DNA from: Algibacter sp. L1A34
GTDB lineage: Bacteria; Bacteroidota; Bacteroidia; Flavobacteriales; Flavobacteriaceae
Assembly (NCBI RefSeq): GCF_009796805.1
Contig: NZ_CP047029.1
Span: 3,672,001-3,736,000 of the forward strand
DNA length: 64,000 nt
Reading direction: 5' to 3'
The notes below the pieces were generated by a model. The model worked only from the letters and a program-made list of their open reading frames with translations. It made no database searches and was not told the origin of the DNA. This document shows, piece after piece, positions 36,989 through 46,859 of the stretch (positions are counted from its first letter, which is position 1; every line of letters starts with the position of its first letter). Both the position numbers and the translations under genes were made by a program.

Positions 36989-39898
36989 CTATGAGGTCGT
37001 TTTAAACTCTTTCCTATATTCTTTTTTTATTGGAATTAAGTAGTCATTAATCCCAAAATTTTCTTCCCATAATTCTTTAAATTTTTTAAATGAAGATTGA
37101 CTATTAACGTTAATATAATATTCTTTAATAAAATAGTAATAATCATTAGTTAGCAATGCTTTATCTATTTGAGTTTCATTTAAGGTTATCTTTTTCTTCT
37201 TAATTTTTACTTTTTTATCTGTATAGTCTTTTTCAATGTACTCATCCTTTCTTCTATCATTTTTAATAATTGCCCATCTATCATTAAATAATTGGCTTTT
37301 ATGACCCTCTCTAAAGCTTTTAGATAGCCTATTCTTTTCAGACATATAAGCTAATTTATCATTTAGCACATAATCATTATATGCCATATCATTTCTATTT
37401 TTAGTTTCTCCCAAACCAAACCAATCACGCATGCCTTTGACTCCATATGGCAATTCAAGTAAATTTTTATAAAAGTAATTTGGGTCATTTTTCATAATAT
37501 TTACCTGGTAAAAAACCTTTTTATTCGAGAACAAAAAATTATTTTTTTCACCTTCTTTCAACCATAATTGATAAAACATTTCTACTTGTAGAGAATTAAA
37601 TATAAATGGCGTCATTAGAACAAATTTATCTCCTGAAACAACAACATAATCACTTAAGTTAATTTCATTATTTACAAATTTTAAAATGTTATCTTTTGCT
37701 CTCCAATATTTACCGACTTTTTCAAATTCTGTTTTCATTAAGGATTCGATTACTTTTCTGCATATTCCTTCAATTAACTTATCTTCAAATGGTAATCTAT
37801 CATTCAAAAGGTAATCTCTGCTCAAACTCAATGGCATCTTTGCATTTCCGTCGAATACTGAAACTAAAGGACGTCTCCAAGGAAAATCAGGCATTTTATA
37901 TCCTCTTAAAACTTTGAAACCATTACAATATAATTGATTGTTTGGCTTTTCTTCCCATCTACCTCCATAAGTATAATAGTCTTGATCACGATTATCTATT
38001 GTCCAATGTATAGCCTTAAATTCATCAGTACTCAATTTATGCCATCCTTTTAATGGTTCTTCAGGTAAAGATGAAATAGAAACCCTATTAAATTCAAATA
38101 TTCTTTTTAATTCATCATTCTCAATTCTATAAATAATTTTTGGAGAATTCATTACATACCAATTGAACCAAGATAATTTTTGATTCTTTTCATCAAAAAA
38201 TGAATATCTATCATTTTGAGTTTTATAAAATCCAATTAGCCTTAAAAACTCATAATTAATTTTTTGACTTAACTTAATTTTAATAAAAGTACCTTCTTCA
38301 CAGTCCTGTTTAATCAACTCAACTTGTTTAGTACTTAATGAAGCCTTACAATGATATCCTATTTTGTCATTATGATGCTTCGTATGAAGTTCAAACTCAT
38401 CACCTAAAAGAAATGCAGCTAATACTCCAACACCAAACCTTCCTGTTTTTTCTATTTTTACTTCACTTTTTTCTATAAAACTTTTTTTCCAAAGCATACT
38501 ATTCCTAAAAGAAGCTCCTGCTCTAAAAAAGAAATTAATTATTGTTTCTTTTGTCATACCGATACCATTATCTTTTATGGTTAACCAGTATTCATTTGAA
38601 TTCTTTACAGGTTGTTCCAAAGAAACAATAATTTCCTGTTCAGTATGAGTGCTATCTACAAATGCCCTTTCTTTTACCGCATCAACAGAATTTTGTAATA
38701 ATTCTCTAACACCATATTTTGGATCTTCTCCGTATAATGGTCCAATTAATAATTTGAGTAACTCTGGATCTGCATCAAATCTTATTTTTTGTGGAATATA
38801 ATCTACTGTTTTTTCGAATTTTTCAATATTGTCGAGGTTAGATGTTAATCTTCTAAATTTAATTTTTAAATTTTTAAGTTCTTCGTCTTTACCATAAACC
38901 TCTCCAAGAATTGCCCATGAAATATCAAATTCATACTGTATATCATCAAATAGTTTTCTCAACTCTAAAAATATTAGGCTGTTCTCTGGTTTTGCCTTAA
39001 CAAAAATTCTTTCGGGATCTGCAGTTTTAATGCTAATATCTTTAATGGAATCATGTTTTTTCCATTCTTTTTTTGAAATAGGACTAGAAAAACGTTTCGT
39101 TTTTACTAAAATAGGGTTTGCTCTTTCAGAATGTATTTGTATATAATCTGCTATTCTCAACACAACCATTAAAAATACTACCTTAATATCAAATGGCACT
39201 TTCCATGTATCTTCATGTTTATCTTTCAAATAATCAAATGAATTTCGTAAATTCATTCCATGGCTTCTAGCCACTAAACCACATAAATCAATAATTTCAT
39301 TATCAATTTTAGTATTTGTTTTAATATTTGATGTGCCTATGCTTGTAGGAAATCCTCCAATTGCAATTTCATGAGATAATCTAGCATGGTGTCTTCTTAA
39401 AAATTCTCCAATTAATTTTCTTGATTGATCATCTAGATTATCAAAATCAGGTTGGTCAATCACTACATTCGAGTTGCCAAAAATATCTAATAACTGTTCA
39501 TCATTAAATCTTTTTGCTTCATATAAAAATTCATTCCACTTTTCCTCCCAAGTATTTTTGTCAAAAAATGAAATTCTATAGTCGTCATACTCTTTAGAAA
39601 ATATTTTTACGAAGCCTTCAACAGAAATGTGCATTCCAACATCATGAAGTATTACTGCCATTACTAATACCGCAATATCTTTTTCATTAATATGTTCAAA
39701 GGTTTCATCGGATATAAGACCACATGCAGTATTTAATACATCCTCAATATGTTCAATTCCGTGATCTGTAAATTCTTGAAAAAATTCTAACTTATTATCT
39801 TGAATGATTGAACTGAAATTTGAAATTGTTCCATCAATAAATGCTCTATAGTCTCCCGATAATTTTTCATCAAACTTTTGAGGAATGTTTATTTTCAT
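36989..39898 (-). CDS. HD-domain phosphohydrolase fused to an Hsp90/GHKL-type ATPase
   Basis: 969 cytoplasmic residues. Residues about 35-260 form an HD domain: HGIEH (46-50), HDVGMH (85-90, the HD pair), RRHHARLSH (168-176) and LRIADYIQI with Asp251. Residues about 375-520 form a Bergerat-fold ATPase: N-box RELLQNSVDAV (398-408), ATP-lid Asp motif DNGIGM (443-448) and GRFGVGVLAAF (486-496), as in Hsp90. The C-terminal 450 residues have no family I recognise. The gene stands alone between duplicated repeats, in an AT-rich accessory setting. A nucleotide- or phosphate-cleaving effector controlled by an ATP-driven clamp, perhaps in phage defence, is inferred, not shown. Confidence 0.9.
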   Translation of the reverse strand: MKINIPQKFDEKLSGDYRAFIDGTISNFSSIIQDNKLEFFQEFTDHGIEHIEDVLNTACGLISDETFEHINEKDIAVLVMAVILHDVGMHISVEGFVKIFSKEYDDYRISFFDKNTWEEKWNEFLYEAKRFNDEQLLDIFGNSNVVIDQPDFDNLDDQSRKLIGEFLRRHHARLSHEIAIGGFPTSIGTSNIKTNTKIDNEIIDLCGLVARSHGMNLRNSFDYLKDKHEDTWKVPFDIKVVFLMVVLRIADYIQIHSERANPILVKTKRFSSPISKKEWKKHDSIKDISIKTADPERIFVKAKPENSLIFLELRKLFDDIQYEFDISWAILGEVYGKDEELKNLKIKFRRLTSNLDNIEKFEKTVDYIPQKIRFDADPELLKLLIGPLYGEDPKYGVRELLQNSVDAVKERAFVDSTHTEQEIIVSLEQPVKNSNEYWLTIKDNGIGMTKETIINFFFRAGASFRNSMLWKKSFIEKSEVKIEKTGRFGVGVLAAFLLGDEFELHTKHHNDKIGYHCKASLSTKQVELIKQDCEEGTFIKIKLSQKINYEFLRLIGFYKTQNDRYSFFDEKNQKLSWFNWYVMNSPKIIYRIENDELKRIFEFNRVSISSLPEEPLKGWHKLSTDEFKAIHWTIDNRDQDYYTYGGRWEEKPNNQLYCNGFKVLRGYKMPDFPWRRPLVSVFDGNAKMPLSLSRDYLLNDRLPFEDKLIEGICRKVIESLMKTEFEKVGKYWRAKDNILKFVNNEINLSDYVVVSGDKFVLMTPFIFNSLQVEMFYQLWLKEGEKNNFLFSNKKVFYQVNIMKNDPNYFYKNLLELPYGVKGMRDWFGLGETKNRNDMAYNDYVLNDKLAYMSEKNRLSKSFREGHKSQLFNDRWAIIKNDRRKDEYIEKDYTDKKVKIKKKKITLNETQIDKALLTNDYYYFIKEYYINVNSQSSFKKFKELWEENFGINDYLIPIKKEYRKEFKTTS

Positions 39899-40145
39899 AT
39901 TTAATTAATAATATTGTTTAATTATAAGGTTTTCAATTTACAAATTCTTAAGAAGAAATTGGCTACTTAAAACATTAATGATGTAGTATTATTTCATTCC
40001 ACACACATTCCACTTCTCTCCTATCGTCGTTTCGTAAAAAGCGTGTTCCATTAACATTGTAGAGAAAAATTATAGAAGAAAAAATAAAGAAAAGGATGTA
40101 TTAAACTTTCGCTTTTACCAAAGCTCAAGTTACATAACGCAGAAC

Positions 40146-40459
40146 ATTATAGTACATTTTACAACAATTAGCGAAATAGCGCTTTTGGGCGATATTTGAA
40201 ATAATTGCAGATATAACGTTGCAGACTTATATCGATAGTAATTATGTACAAGCAAATTGTGGCTTCGTAGTTGTAAGTATTACTGTGTAACTATAATTCT
40301 CTATAATGTAAAATATCCCAGAAGCATTTGTTTTCATTAGAATAATTGGAACTTGGGTTATTAAACTATTAAGCGGTTTGCTTCGCAGCGTTTAAAAAAC
40401 ATTTGTATCTATAATTGTTGTTATGTAGAATAGCCGCTACCAAGCGCTCGATTGTTTTA
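40146..40459. repeat. Island-flanking repeat, copy B (with 114-nt internal insertion)
   Basis: Direct-orientation partner of copy A. Block 1 is 40146-40214 and block 2 is 40329-40459; between them lie about 114 nt absent from copy A. Differences are scattered substitutions, so the duplication is not very recent. Confidence 0.9.
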
Positions 40460-40487
40460 GCCAAAATTTTATGAGGCCAAGTTTAAA
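40451..40487. repeat. Short direct repeat bracketing the HD-ATPase gene
   Basis: ATTGTTTTAGCCAAAATTTT followed by ATGAGGCCAAGTTTAAA at 40451-40487 corresponds to 36972-37007, which runs into the last codons of the HD-ATPase gene. The two copies bracket the gene in the same orientation with roughly 80 percent identity by eye. Confidence 0.65.
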
Positions 40488-40623
40488 ATCGAGATTCTAT
40501 GAATGTTAAACAAGACACTCATAAAAGAACACCTTTTAACGTCTAAACAATACATTTAATCGATTTTAAGCTATTTTTTTTATTATATTAGCCATCTAAA
40601 AACGTAACTCCAAACTTAAGTAT

Positions 40624-43041
40624 ATGAAACACCTTTACTTTTTTGTTTTTTTAATTCCTTTTTTCATAAATGCGCAAACTATTAGCATTCCCGATGCCGT
40701 TTTTAAAACAAAATTACTAAGCCATAACCCCGTAATTGATACCAACGGCGACAACCAAATACAAATAACGGAAGCCGAAAGTTTTACAGGAACGCTTGAC
40801 TTAACAAACCTGAGTGCTGCTGCAAATGCCAGCATGCGAATACAGGATTTAACTGGTATTGAGTTTTTTATAAATATTAGTGTGTTACGATGCCGAAATA
40901 ATTCTATAAGTATATTTGATTGCTCTGCATTAGCAAACCTGACCTATTTAACGATTTCTAATAATAGGCTTACCTCTTTAGATGTTTCAAATAATTTAAA
41001 GCTCGAAACCCTAGAATGTAATTCAAATAATTTATTGACCTCTTTAGATGTTACGAAAAATACCGTCTTAAAAACGTTGCGCACTAATGCCAGCCCCGTT
41101 GGAAATCTAGATTTAAGTAAAAACACAGCATTAGAAAGTTTGTATTGTTATGGTAGCAGCATCAACGCTTTAAATTTAGAAAATAACTCTGCCCTCATAA
41201 ACTTACGCTGTAACAGCAATACAATCACTAGCCTAAACCTTAATAACAATCCAAATTTAGATTATTTAGATTTTTCAGATAACACTATAGAAACCATCGA
41301 CTTAAGTGCCAATACAAATTTGCGTATTTTGGATATTGATGCTAATTTATTATCGGATCTAAATCTTTCAACAAATATTAAGTTAGAATCAATTTATTGT
41401 TCTGAACTGCCACTCACTAGCTTAGATTTATCTTCAAACAAAAAACTACAATTGCTTTTTATTCAAAATAACCCGCTGTTAGCTTACGTGAATTTAAGGA
41501 ATGGAAACAATGTTAATATAAAAGCATTGCCTTATAATTCGTTGGGGGAACGTTATATGTTTATAAGTAGTAATCCAAATTTAGAATTTATTTGTGTAGA
41601 CGATGTTACTTATGCTACCGAAAATTTGTATCATAATGTAGATAATACGGCTAGCTTTACCTCCAATTGCGCTTCAGGTGGCAGCAATTTAAATACCATT
41701 AAAGGCGAATTAAAATACGATATTTCTAATTCTGATTGTACTAGAGATGGTATTTACGCTAAAAACAAACTCATTACTGCGGTAGGCACCAACGGAATTT
41801 ATGGCACGTTTACAGATGGTTTAGGCGATTTTGAAATTCAGGTACCTACCGATGGTACTTTCAATGTCGGTTTAACAAGTACCTTACCCAGTTATTTTGA
41901 AACGCCAGTAAACCAAGAGGTTAATTTTACAGACTTTGAAAACATAGCCATCACTAATTTTTGTATTGCCAATACCACTGTAAATGATGTTAATATTGCT
42001 TTAGTGCCCATTTCGGACGCCAGACCAGGCTTTGAGGCAAGTTATTTTTTAGTATTCGAGAATGTTGGTGGCAGCACACAAAACGGTGTGATTACTTATA
42101 ATTACCCCAATGAATTAATAACATTTGCATCGGCTTCCGAAACGCCTTTAAGCGCCATGAATGGGACGTTAATTTGGGAATATTCCAATTTACAACCATT
42201 GGAAATAAGAGCCATTGAGGTCTTTTTTACTATTGCCCAACCTCCTACTGTAAATATTGATGATATACTAAGTTTTAGTGGTTCTATAACACCTATTATA
42301 GATGATTATACGGTTTCTGATAATTCATTTTATTTTAATCAACTGGTTATAGGCTCGTATGACCCTAATGATATCACCGTTTTTGAAGGGGCATCTATTA
42401 CTCCCGATGCAGTAGAAAATTATCTTAATTACCGAATTCGTTTTCAAAATAGCGGTACCGCCAGCGCCATAAACGTATATGTAGACAATGTGTTGGATGC
42501 TAATTTAGATTGGAACACGTTACAAATTACGGGAGCTAGCCATAGCCTTGAGGTAGATGTTTTAAATGCAAATACAATAAACTTTAAGTTTGAAAACATT
42601 AATCTGCCCGATGAAAATACCGATACCGCAGGCAGTATGGGCTATGTAACCTATAGAATTAAACCCAAAGCTACCACACCTGTGGGCGCAACTATTTTAA
42701 ACCAAGCGGATATTATTTTTGATTATAATGAACCCATAATCACCAATATAGTTGAAACTCACGTGTTAGAAACGCTATCAACCGATGCTAATTTGGAGCC
42801 GGAAAAAAGTATTTTAATGTATCCCAATCCGGTTAATAATCAGTTACATATCCATAATATTGAGGGACGTATCATTACAAAAGTGGTGTTATATACCTTA
42901 GTAGGAAGTCAAGTTTTAGAAACATCGGCGTACAATAGTTCATTACTCTTAAACATAGCAAATATCTCTTCTGGGTTATACCTAATTAAAATAGTAAGTG
43001 ACGATGGTACCGTGGCTTTGAAAAAGCTAGCTAAAAAATAA
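40624..43041 (+). CDS. Leucine-rich-repeat surface protein with T9SS sorting domain
   Basis: 805 residues. Signal peptide MKHLYFFVFLIPFFINAQ. Residues about 60-310 hold irregular leucine-rich repeats of the internalin-like type (LTYLTISNNRLTSLDVSNN, LRCNSNTITSLNLNNN, YLDFSDNTIETIDLS). Then follow two beta-sandwich domains and a conserved-repeat domain often found before the sorting signal (ITPDAVENYLNYRIRFQN, DUF7619-like, about 595-720). The last 75 residues (MYPNPVNNQLHIHN to IKIVSDDGTVALKKL) are the T9SS C-terminal domain. A surface binding or adhesion role is inferred. Confidence 0.9.
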   Translation: MKHLYFFVFLIPFFINAQTISIPDAVFKTKLLSHNPVIDTNGDNQIQITEAESFTGTLDLTNLSAAANASMRIQDLTGIEFFINISVLRCRNNSISIFDCSALANLTYLTISNNRLTSLDVSNNLKLETLECNSNNLLTSLDVTKNTVLKTLRTNASPVGNLDLSKNTALESLYCYGSSINALNLENNSALINLRCNSNTITSLNLNNNPNLDYLDFSDNTIETIDLSANTNLRILDIDANLLSDLNLSTNIKLESIYCSELPLTSLDLSSNKKLQLLFIQNNPLLAYVNLRNGNNVNIKALPYNSLGERYMFISSNPNLEFICVDDVTYATENLYHNVDNTASFTSNCASGGSNLNTIKGELKYDISNSDCTRDGIYAKNKLITAVGTNGIYGTFTDGLGDFEIQVPTDGTFNVGLTSTLPSYFETPVNQEVNFTDFENIAITNFCIANTTVNDVNIALVPISDARPGFEASYFLVFENVGGSTQNGVITYNYPNELITFASASETPLSAMNGTLIWEYSNLQPLEIRAIEVFFTIAQPPTVNIDDILSFSGSITPIIDDYTVSDNSFYFNQLVIGSYDPNDITVFEGASITPDAVENYLNYRIRFQNSGTASAINVYVDNVLDANLDWNTLQITGASHSLEVDVLNANTINFKFENINLPDENTDTAGSMGYVTYRIKPKATTPVGATILNQADIIFDYNEPIITNIVETHVLETLSTDANLEPEKSILMYPNPVNNQLHIHNIEGRIITKVVLYTLVGSQVLETSAYNSSLLLNIANISSGLYLIKIVSDDGTVALKKLAKK

Positions 43042-43187
43042 TATGAACGGTATTTTTTTTGGATAAGCTATGTGAAATACTATTTATACCAATAGTATAA
43101 AAAATAAATAGCCATATATAATTTAAACATCTATTTCTTATACCATTTTACAAATATAAAATACTGCGTTTAGTACTATAATAAAAC

Positions 43188-43220
43188 AAAAAGATCGGCC
43201 ATAAATTGACCGATCTTTTT
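43188..43220. terminator. Bidirectional terminator between convergent surface-protein genes
   Basis: AAAAAGATCGG (43188-43198) is fully complementary to CCGATCTTTTT (43210-43220) with an 11-nt loop. The A and T runs on both sides fit termination in both directions, for the LRR gene and the convergent lipoprotein gene. Confidence 0.92.
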
Positions 43221-43303
43221 TAACTAATTCAAATTTACTTTGAAAAAAATATTTTAGGTTTATCTCTTTTAACAAAAAGTTCCTAGAGACTTTAACTCCT
43301 GTT

Positions 43304-44869
43304 TTATCTACCTCCAGGCTCTCCTGTTGGTCCTAATTCTCCTCCAATTTGAGTGACGGTGCTATTTATGGTAAAGTAATCTCCAGAATCTGTTCCGCCG
43401 CTATAGGTTCCAGAGGTGTATATGCCATTAACTTCCGTACCATTACTTACACTGCCTCCAGTAAAGATGTTATAAGTTTCGCCGGTTTCTAATTTTGCAT
43501 TGGAGTAAATAATGGTCTCCACTTTATTTGGCACGAGGTAAGTAAGCGCTTCTATTTCATTATCTGATTGAATATTTAATATAGTATTTGCACTAATTCC
43601 ATCGAAAATTACTGTGTTTTGTGTACTTACACTTGCTGTTGGGAATGAGGTATTTAAGCCTAAGCCTAGAATGGTTCCGCCTGTAATTTTAAAGGTATTA
43701 TCGTCGGTATCAAAACTGCCATCTGGCTCATCGACTCTAACTGCTATAGCTATGGTTATACCACCTGTAATGGTAATGCCTTCATTACTATCAATAGCAT
43801 CATTTTTTGTTGCATAGACATAGTTGTTTCCGCCGTTTATATATAAATGTCCAATAGCATTAAGGCCATCATCATAAGCGTTAATGTTTATGGTACCATC
43901 GTTAATTGTCATCATGCCTTTAGACTCCATACCTTCACCTTCGGAAGTATTAATAACTAATTCACCTCCATTTATAGTGACATTGGGCGTAATGGTATCA
44001 TCTGGCTCATCGGCTTCATCAATATCATAAGATGCCACAATACCATCATCTACAGCATTAATTGTAAATGTACCGTCGTTTATAATAATATAACCTTCTT
44101 CGCAATCCATACCATCGCTATCTGCTGTTAAATTAAGCGTACCACCATCTACAATAATATAGTCGTTGGTGTGTATGGCATCGGATGCTGCTTCACTTAC
44201 TGTAATTTCCCCGCTAATAACTCTTATATAATCATCACTTGCAATACCGTGTTTGTAGTTTCCTTCTACATTAAGTGCTCCAGAACCGCTAAAAACCAAC
44301 TGGCCTTCGCTAAAAAATGTGGCTTTTGCATCTTCGTCATCAGGAATATTACTGTAACTTGAAGCATCGGTTAAATAATTGGCCCCCTCCAATACTACAA
44401 AAATAGTTTTGGAAGATTGAATGTTAATTGCAGGCCCATCTGTGTTGGTTATACTTAAATCGCTTAATGAAAGTTTGAATTTTTTATCGCTATACATTTT
44501 TAACATACCATTGGTTGTTGTACCCGATATTTCATAAGCTACTTTTGAAATAGAAGAATTAATGGTGACATTAGCGCCGTCTTGGGTAATGACCACATCA
44601 TCTGGAACTGGGTTTGTAATAGTCGCTGATGTATTAGAAAACACAATTTGCACGGTATTTTCAAAAGTGGCATTTTCCACTAAATCATCTTCATCTGCAC
44701 CTATATTATTGGTATCTCCTTCGGCGGTTCCCGTAGTGTTGGTGTCTGTTATTGTAATAGCTTCTGATGTGATTACAATCTCATCATTTTCATCATCTGT
44801 GCTACAAGCCATAAAAACGGCTAATACTGTAGCTAAAATGATCCCTTTTTTTAATGTTTTGTACTTCAT
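43304..44869 (-). CDS. Carbohydrate-binding-domain lipoprotein (Cthe_2159-like beta-helix)
   Basis: 521 residues with lipoprotein signal and lipobox VFMAC (Cys22), then an acidic linker. The body is a parallel beta-helix with repeated Gly/Asp turns (INDGTFTINAVDDGIVAS, ISGEITVSEAASDAIHTND, ITGGITIAIAVR), the pattern of the Cthe_2159/DUF4353 carbohydrate-binding family that binds calcium and polygalacturonate or cellulose. The C-terminus ends in a Gly/Pro-rich tail (GPTGEPGGR). It is exported to the cell envelope. No partner gene is evident. Confidence 0.85.
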   Translation of the reverse strand: MKYKTLKKGIILATVLAVFMACSTDDENDEIVITSEAITITDTNTTGTAEGDTNNIGADEDDLVENATFENTVQIVFSNTSATITNPVPDDVVITQDGANVTINSSISKVAYEISGTTTNGMLKMYSDKKFKLSLSDLSITNTDGPAINIQSSKTIFVVLEGANYLTDASSYSNIPDDEDAKATFFSEGQLVFSGSGALNVEGNYKHGIASDDYIRVISGEITVSEAASDAIHTNDYIIVDGGTLNLTADSDGMDCEEGYIIINDGTFTINAVDDGIVASYDIDEADEPDDTITPNVTINGGELVINTSEGEGMESKGMMTINDGTININAYDDGLNAIGHLYINGGNNYVYATKNDAIDSNEGITITGGITIAIAVRVDEPDGSFDTDDNTFKITGGTILGLGLNTSFPTASVSTQNTVIFDGISANTILNIQSDNEIEALTYLVPNKVETIIYSNAKLETGETYNIFTGGSVSNGTEVNGIYTSGTYSGGTDSGDYFTINSTVTQIGGELGPTGEPGGR

Positions 44870-45743
44870 AGGTCTTTTAATTTTAAGTAAGTGCAGAGTT
44901 CTTATTTGAATTCTTTTCTCTTTAATTATTACCTATATTTAGATGTCTATTCTGTTTTTAACTTGTGTGCTGTTTTGTTAAAAAAAACATAAAAAAAGAA
45001 GCTTTAATAATTACACACTTCTTAAAATAAAAACTATTTTACTTGGGATAATGTTTATTGATTTCTAAAACTATTACGACCTTAACTTTAATCTACAATT
45101 TTTATATCTATCGATGTAATACTTTGCCAACCTGTGGTATCTGTTACAGAATATGAGCAATGGTAATCACCAGAATCAATATCATCTGGAATGGTTATAC
45201 TTACATTAAATTCGTAAGATGTTAATCCTTCTTCTATGGTATAGTTTTCAACAAAAATTAACGGATCTATAGGGTCTTTTATCGGATCTAAATCACAGGT
45301 AGCTTCTGCATTAATATCTGCTTCTAAATGAATATCTGAGCCTTTGTAGGCTACTTGTGCTGTTGAATGTGTGCTTCCTTCAATGGTGTCGCATGTGTTA
45401 AAAATACTAGCTACTCCATATTGCGTGGTTAACTGTTCTAGTTTTTTTGAGCTTCAGTAACGGTATCTATTTCTACATCTTTAACCGCTTCTAATTGCTG
45501 TCTTTTTTCTAACAAATTTATGAAGGTATTTAAAACACATAATTAATATAAATCTTTTACTCTTTTTAGCGATTTCATGTAAAACATATAAGAACTCAAA
45601 TAGAACTTTTTTAAATATTGAGGCCCAAACTTTAAGTTAGTAATAACATAAACTCTATTTCGCTCAATTTTTTTTGTTTCGGGATTAAAGTTTAACATTC
45701 TATATCTTCGTAATATATTTTCACTAGGAAAAACGTCATTTTA
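44870..45743. other. 874-bp region with a decayed gene
   Basis: From 44870 to 45087 only upstream sequence of the lipoprotein gene is visible. From 45088 to 45542 lies a frameshifted DUF4625-like remnant. From 45543 to 45698 a 51-codon minus-strand frame is open without recognisable similarity. The last 45 nt lead into the photolyase-like pseudogene. Confidence 0.6.
45088..45542 (-). pseudogene. Decayed DUF4625-like lipoprotein gene
   Basis: Reading the minus strand, an open stretch ending with TAA at 45088-45090 gives YKGSDIHLEADINAEATC, then IPDDIDSGDYHCSYSVTD and TSIDIKIVD, which is the DUF4625 pattern (IHLEADI and GDYH..F/Y..VTD). Upstream the frame is broken: the A7 run near 45448-45454 puts the preceding helix-like stretch (EKRQQLEAVKDVEIDTVTEA) in another frame, and no lipoprotein signal or ATG is present. 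One added A would join the two parts. I infer a degraded gene. Confidence 0.6.
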
Positions 45744-46859
45744 ATGAGAAATAATGCCAATACAAAAGTTTGTTTTCCAACAGAATTTGAAGCTATAATA
45801 GACAGAATAGCAACCATGGATCCTGTGGGTTAAAGCAAATCTAGAAATTATATAGACGGTGCAGTAAGTTATTTATCGCCTTATATTTCTCGTGGGGTGA
45901 TTTCTACAAAATTTGTGTATCAAGAATTATTAAAACGTGGTTTTAATCCAAATACAATATTAAAATTTATTCAAGAACTAGCATGGCGGGATTACTGGCA
46001 GCATGTTTGGATTTCTAAAGATGATGCTATAAATAAAGATTTAAAACATACTCAAACTCCGGTTATAACAAACGGCATTTCTAAAAATTTAGTCGATGGA
46101 ACTACAGGTATTAAGGCTATAGATAATGGTGTTAAACAACTTAATAGCACAGGCTATATCCATAACCATTTAAGAATGTACATAGCTTCTATTTCTTGCA
46201 ACATTGCTCAAAATCATTGGTTGCATCCCGCTAAATGGATGTATTATCATTTATTAGATGCAGATTGGGCAAGTAATGCGTTAAGTTGGCAATGGGTTGC
46301 TGGTGCAAATAGTAATAAGAAGTATTATGCCAATCAAGAAAATATTAATAACTTTTGTTATACCGAGCAAACGGATACGTTTCTAGATGTATCTTACAAT
46401 GATTTTGAAAACTTATCTATACCTGAGGTATTATCATTTTCAGAACGATTAGATTTAAAAACACCGCTTCCAGAATCTAAAACTATAATTATAAATGAGG
46501 AGTTACCAACACTAATTTATAATTTTTATAATTTAGATCCGGTTTGGAAAAACAACAAACCTGCCAATCGAATTCTCTTATTGGAGCCCTCACATTTTGA
46601 AGCATATCCCGTATCTCAAAAGAGTATTGATTTTATAATTGGTCTCTCAAAAAACATAGAAAATATCCAAACATTTGTAGGTGAATTTAGTGAGCTTACA
46701 ATGTTATACCGTTTAGAAAACATATATTACAAGGAGCATCCTTTGAATATACATTATCAAGGTGTCGAGGAGCAAAGAGATTGGATGTTTGATGTAAAAG
46801 GCTACTACCCTTCTTTCTTTGCTTTTTGGAAAAAATGTAAAAAAGAAATTATATTCTAA
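45744..46859 (+). pseudogene. Photolyase/cryptochrome-like FAD-binding protein, interrupted by an in-frame stop
   Basis: From ATG 45744 the frame reads MRNNANTKVCFPTEFEA onward to codon 30, which is TAA (45831-45833), and then continues without interruption for 341 codons: SKSRNYIDGAVSYLSPYISR, LAWRDYWQHVW, YIHNHLRMYIAS and LLDADWASNALSWQWVAG are the FAD-binding core of the photolyase family. Relatives would have Tyr or another sense codon at the TAA. The open part from 45897 (GTG) lacks the first conserved helices. The last 115 residues resemble an alpha/beta domain rather than the usual C-terminus. A nonsense mutation is the simplest reading. Confidence 0.75.

Larger units (their letters stand above)
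39899..40623. other. 725-bp non-coding right flank of the HD-ATPase island
   Basis: It holds the gene's own upstream region, the repeat copy B (40146-40214 and 40329-40459) and a further short repeat (40451-40487). A stretch near 40012-40044 (CTTCTCTCCTATCGTCGTTT) is loosely similar to 52976-53008. No gene is visible. Confidence 0.7.

Noticed and set aside
45543-45698. 51-codon minus-strand frame beginning MLNFNPETKKIERNR
   Set aside because: Open and of plausible composition, but no family is recognised and it runs directly into the decayed DUF4625 region; not strong enough for a gene call.
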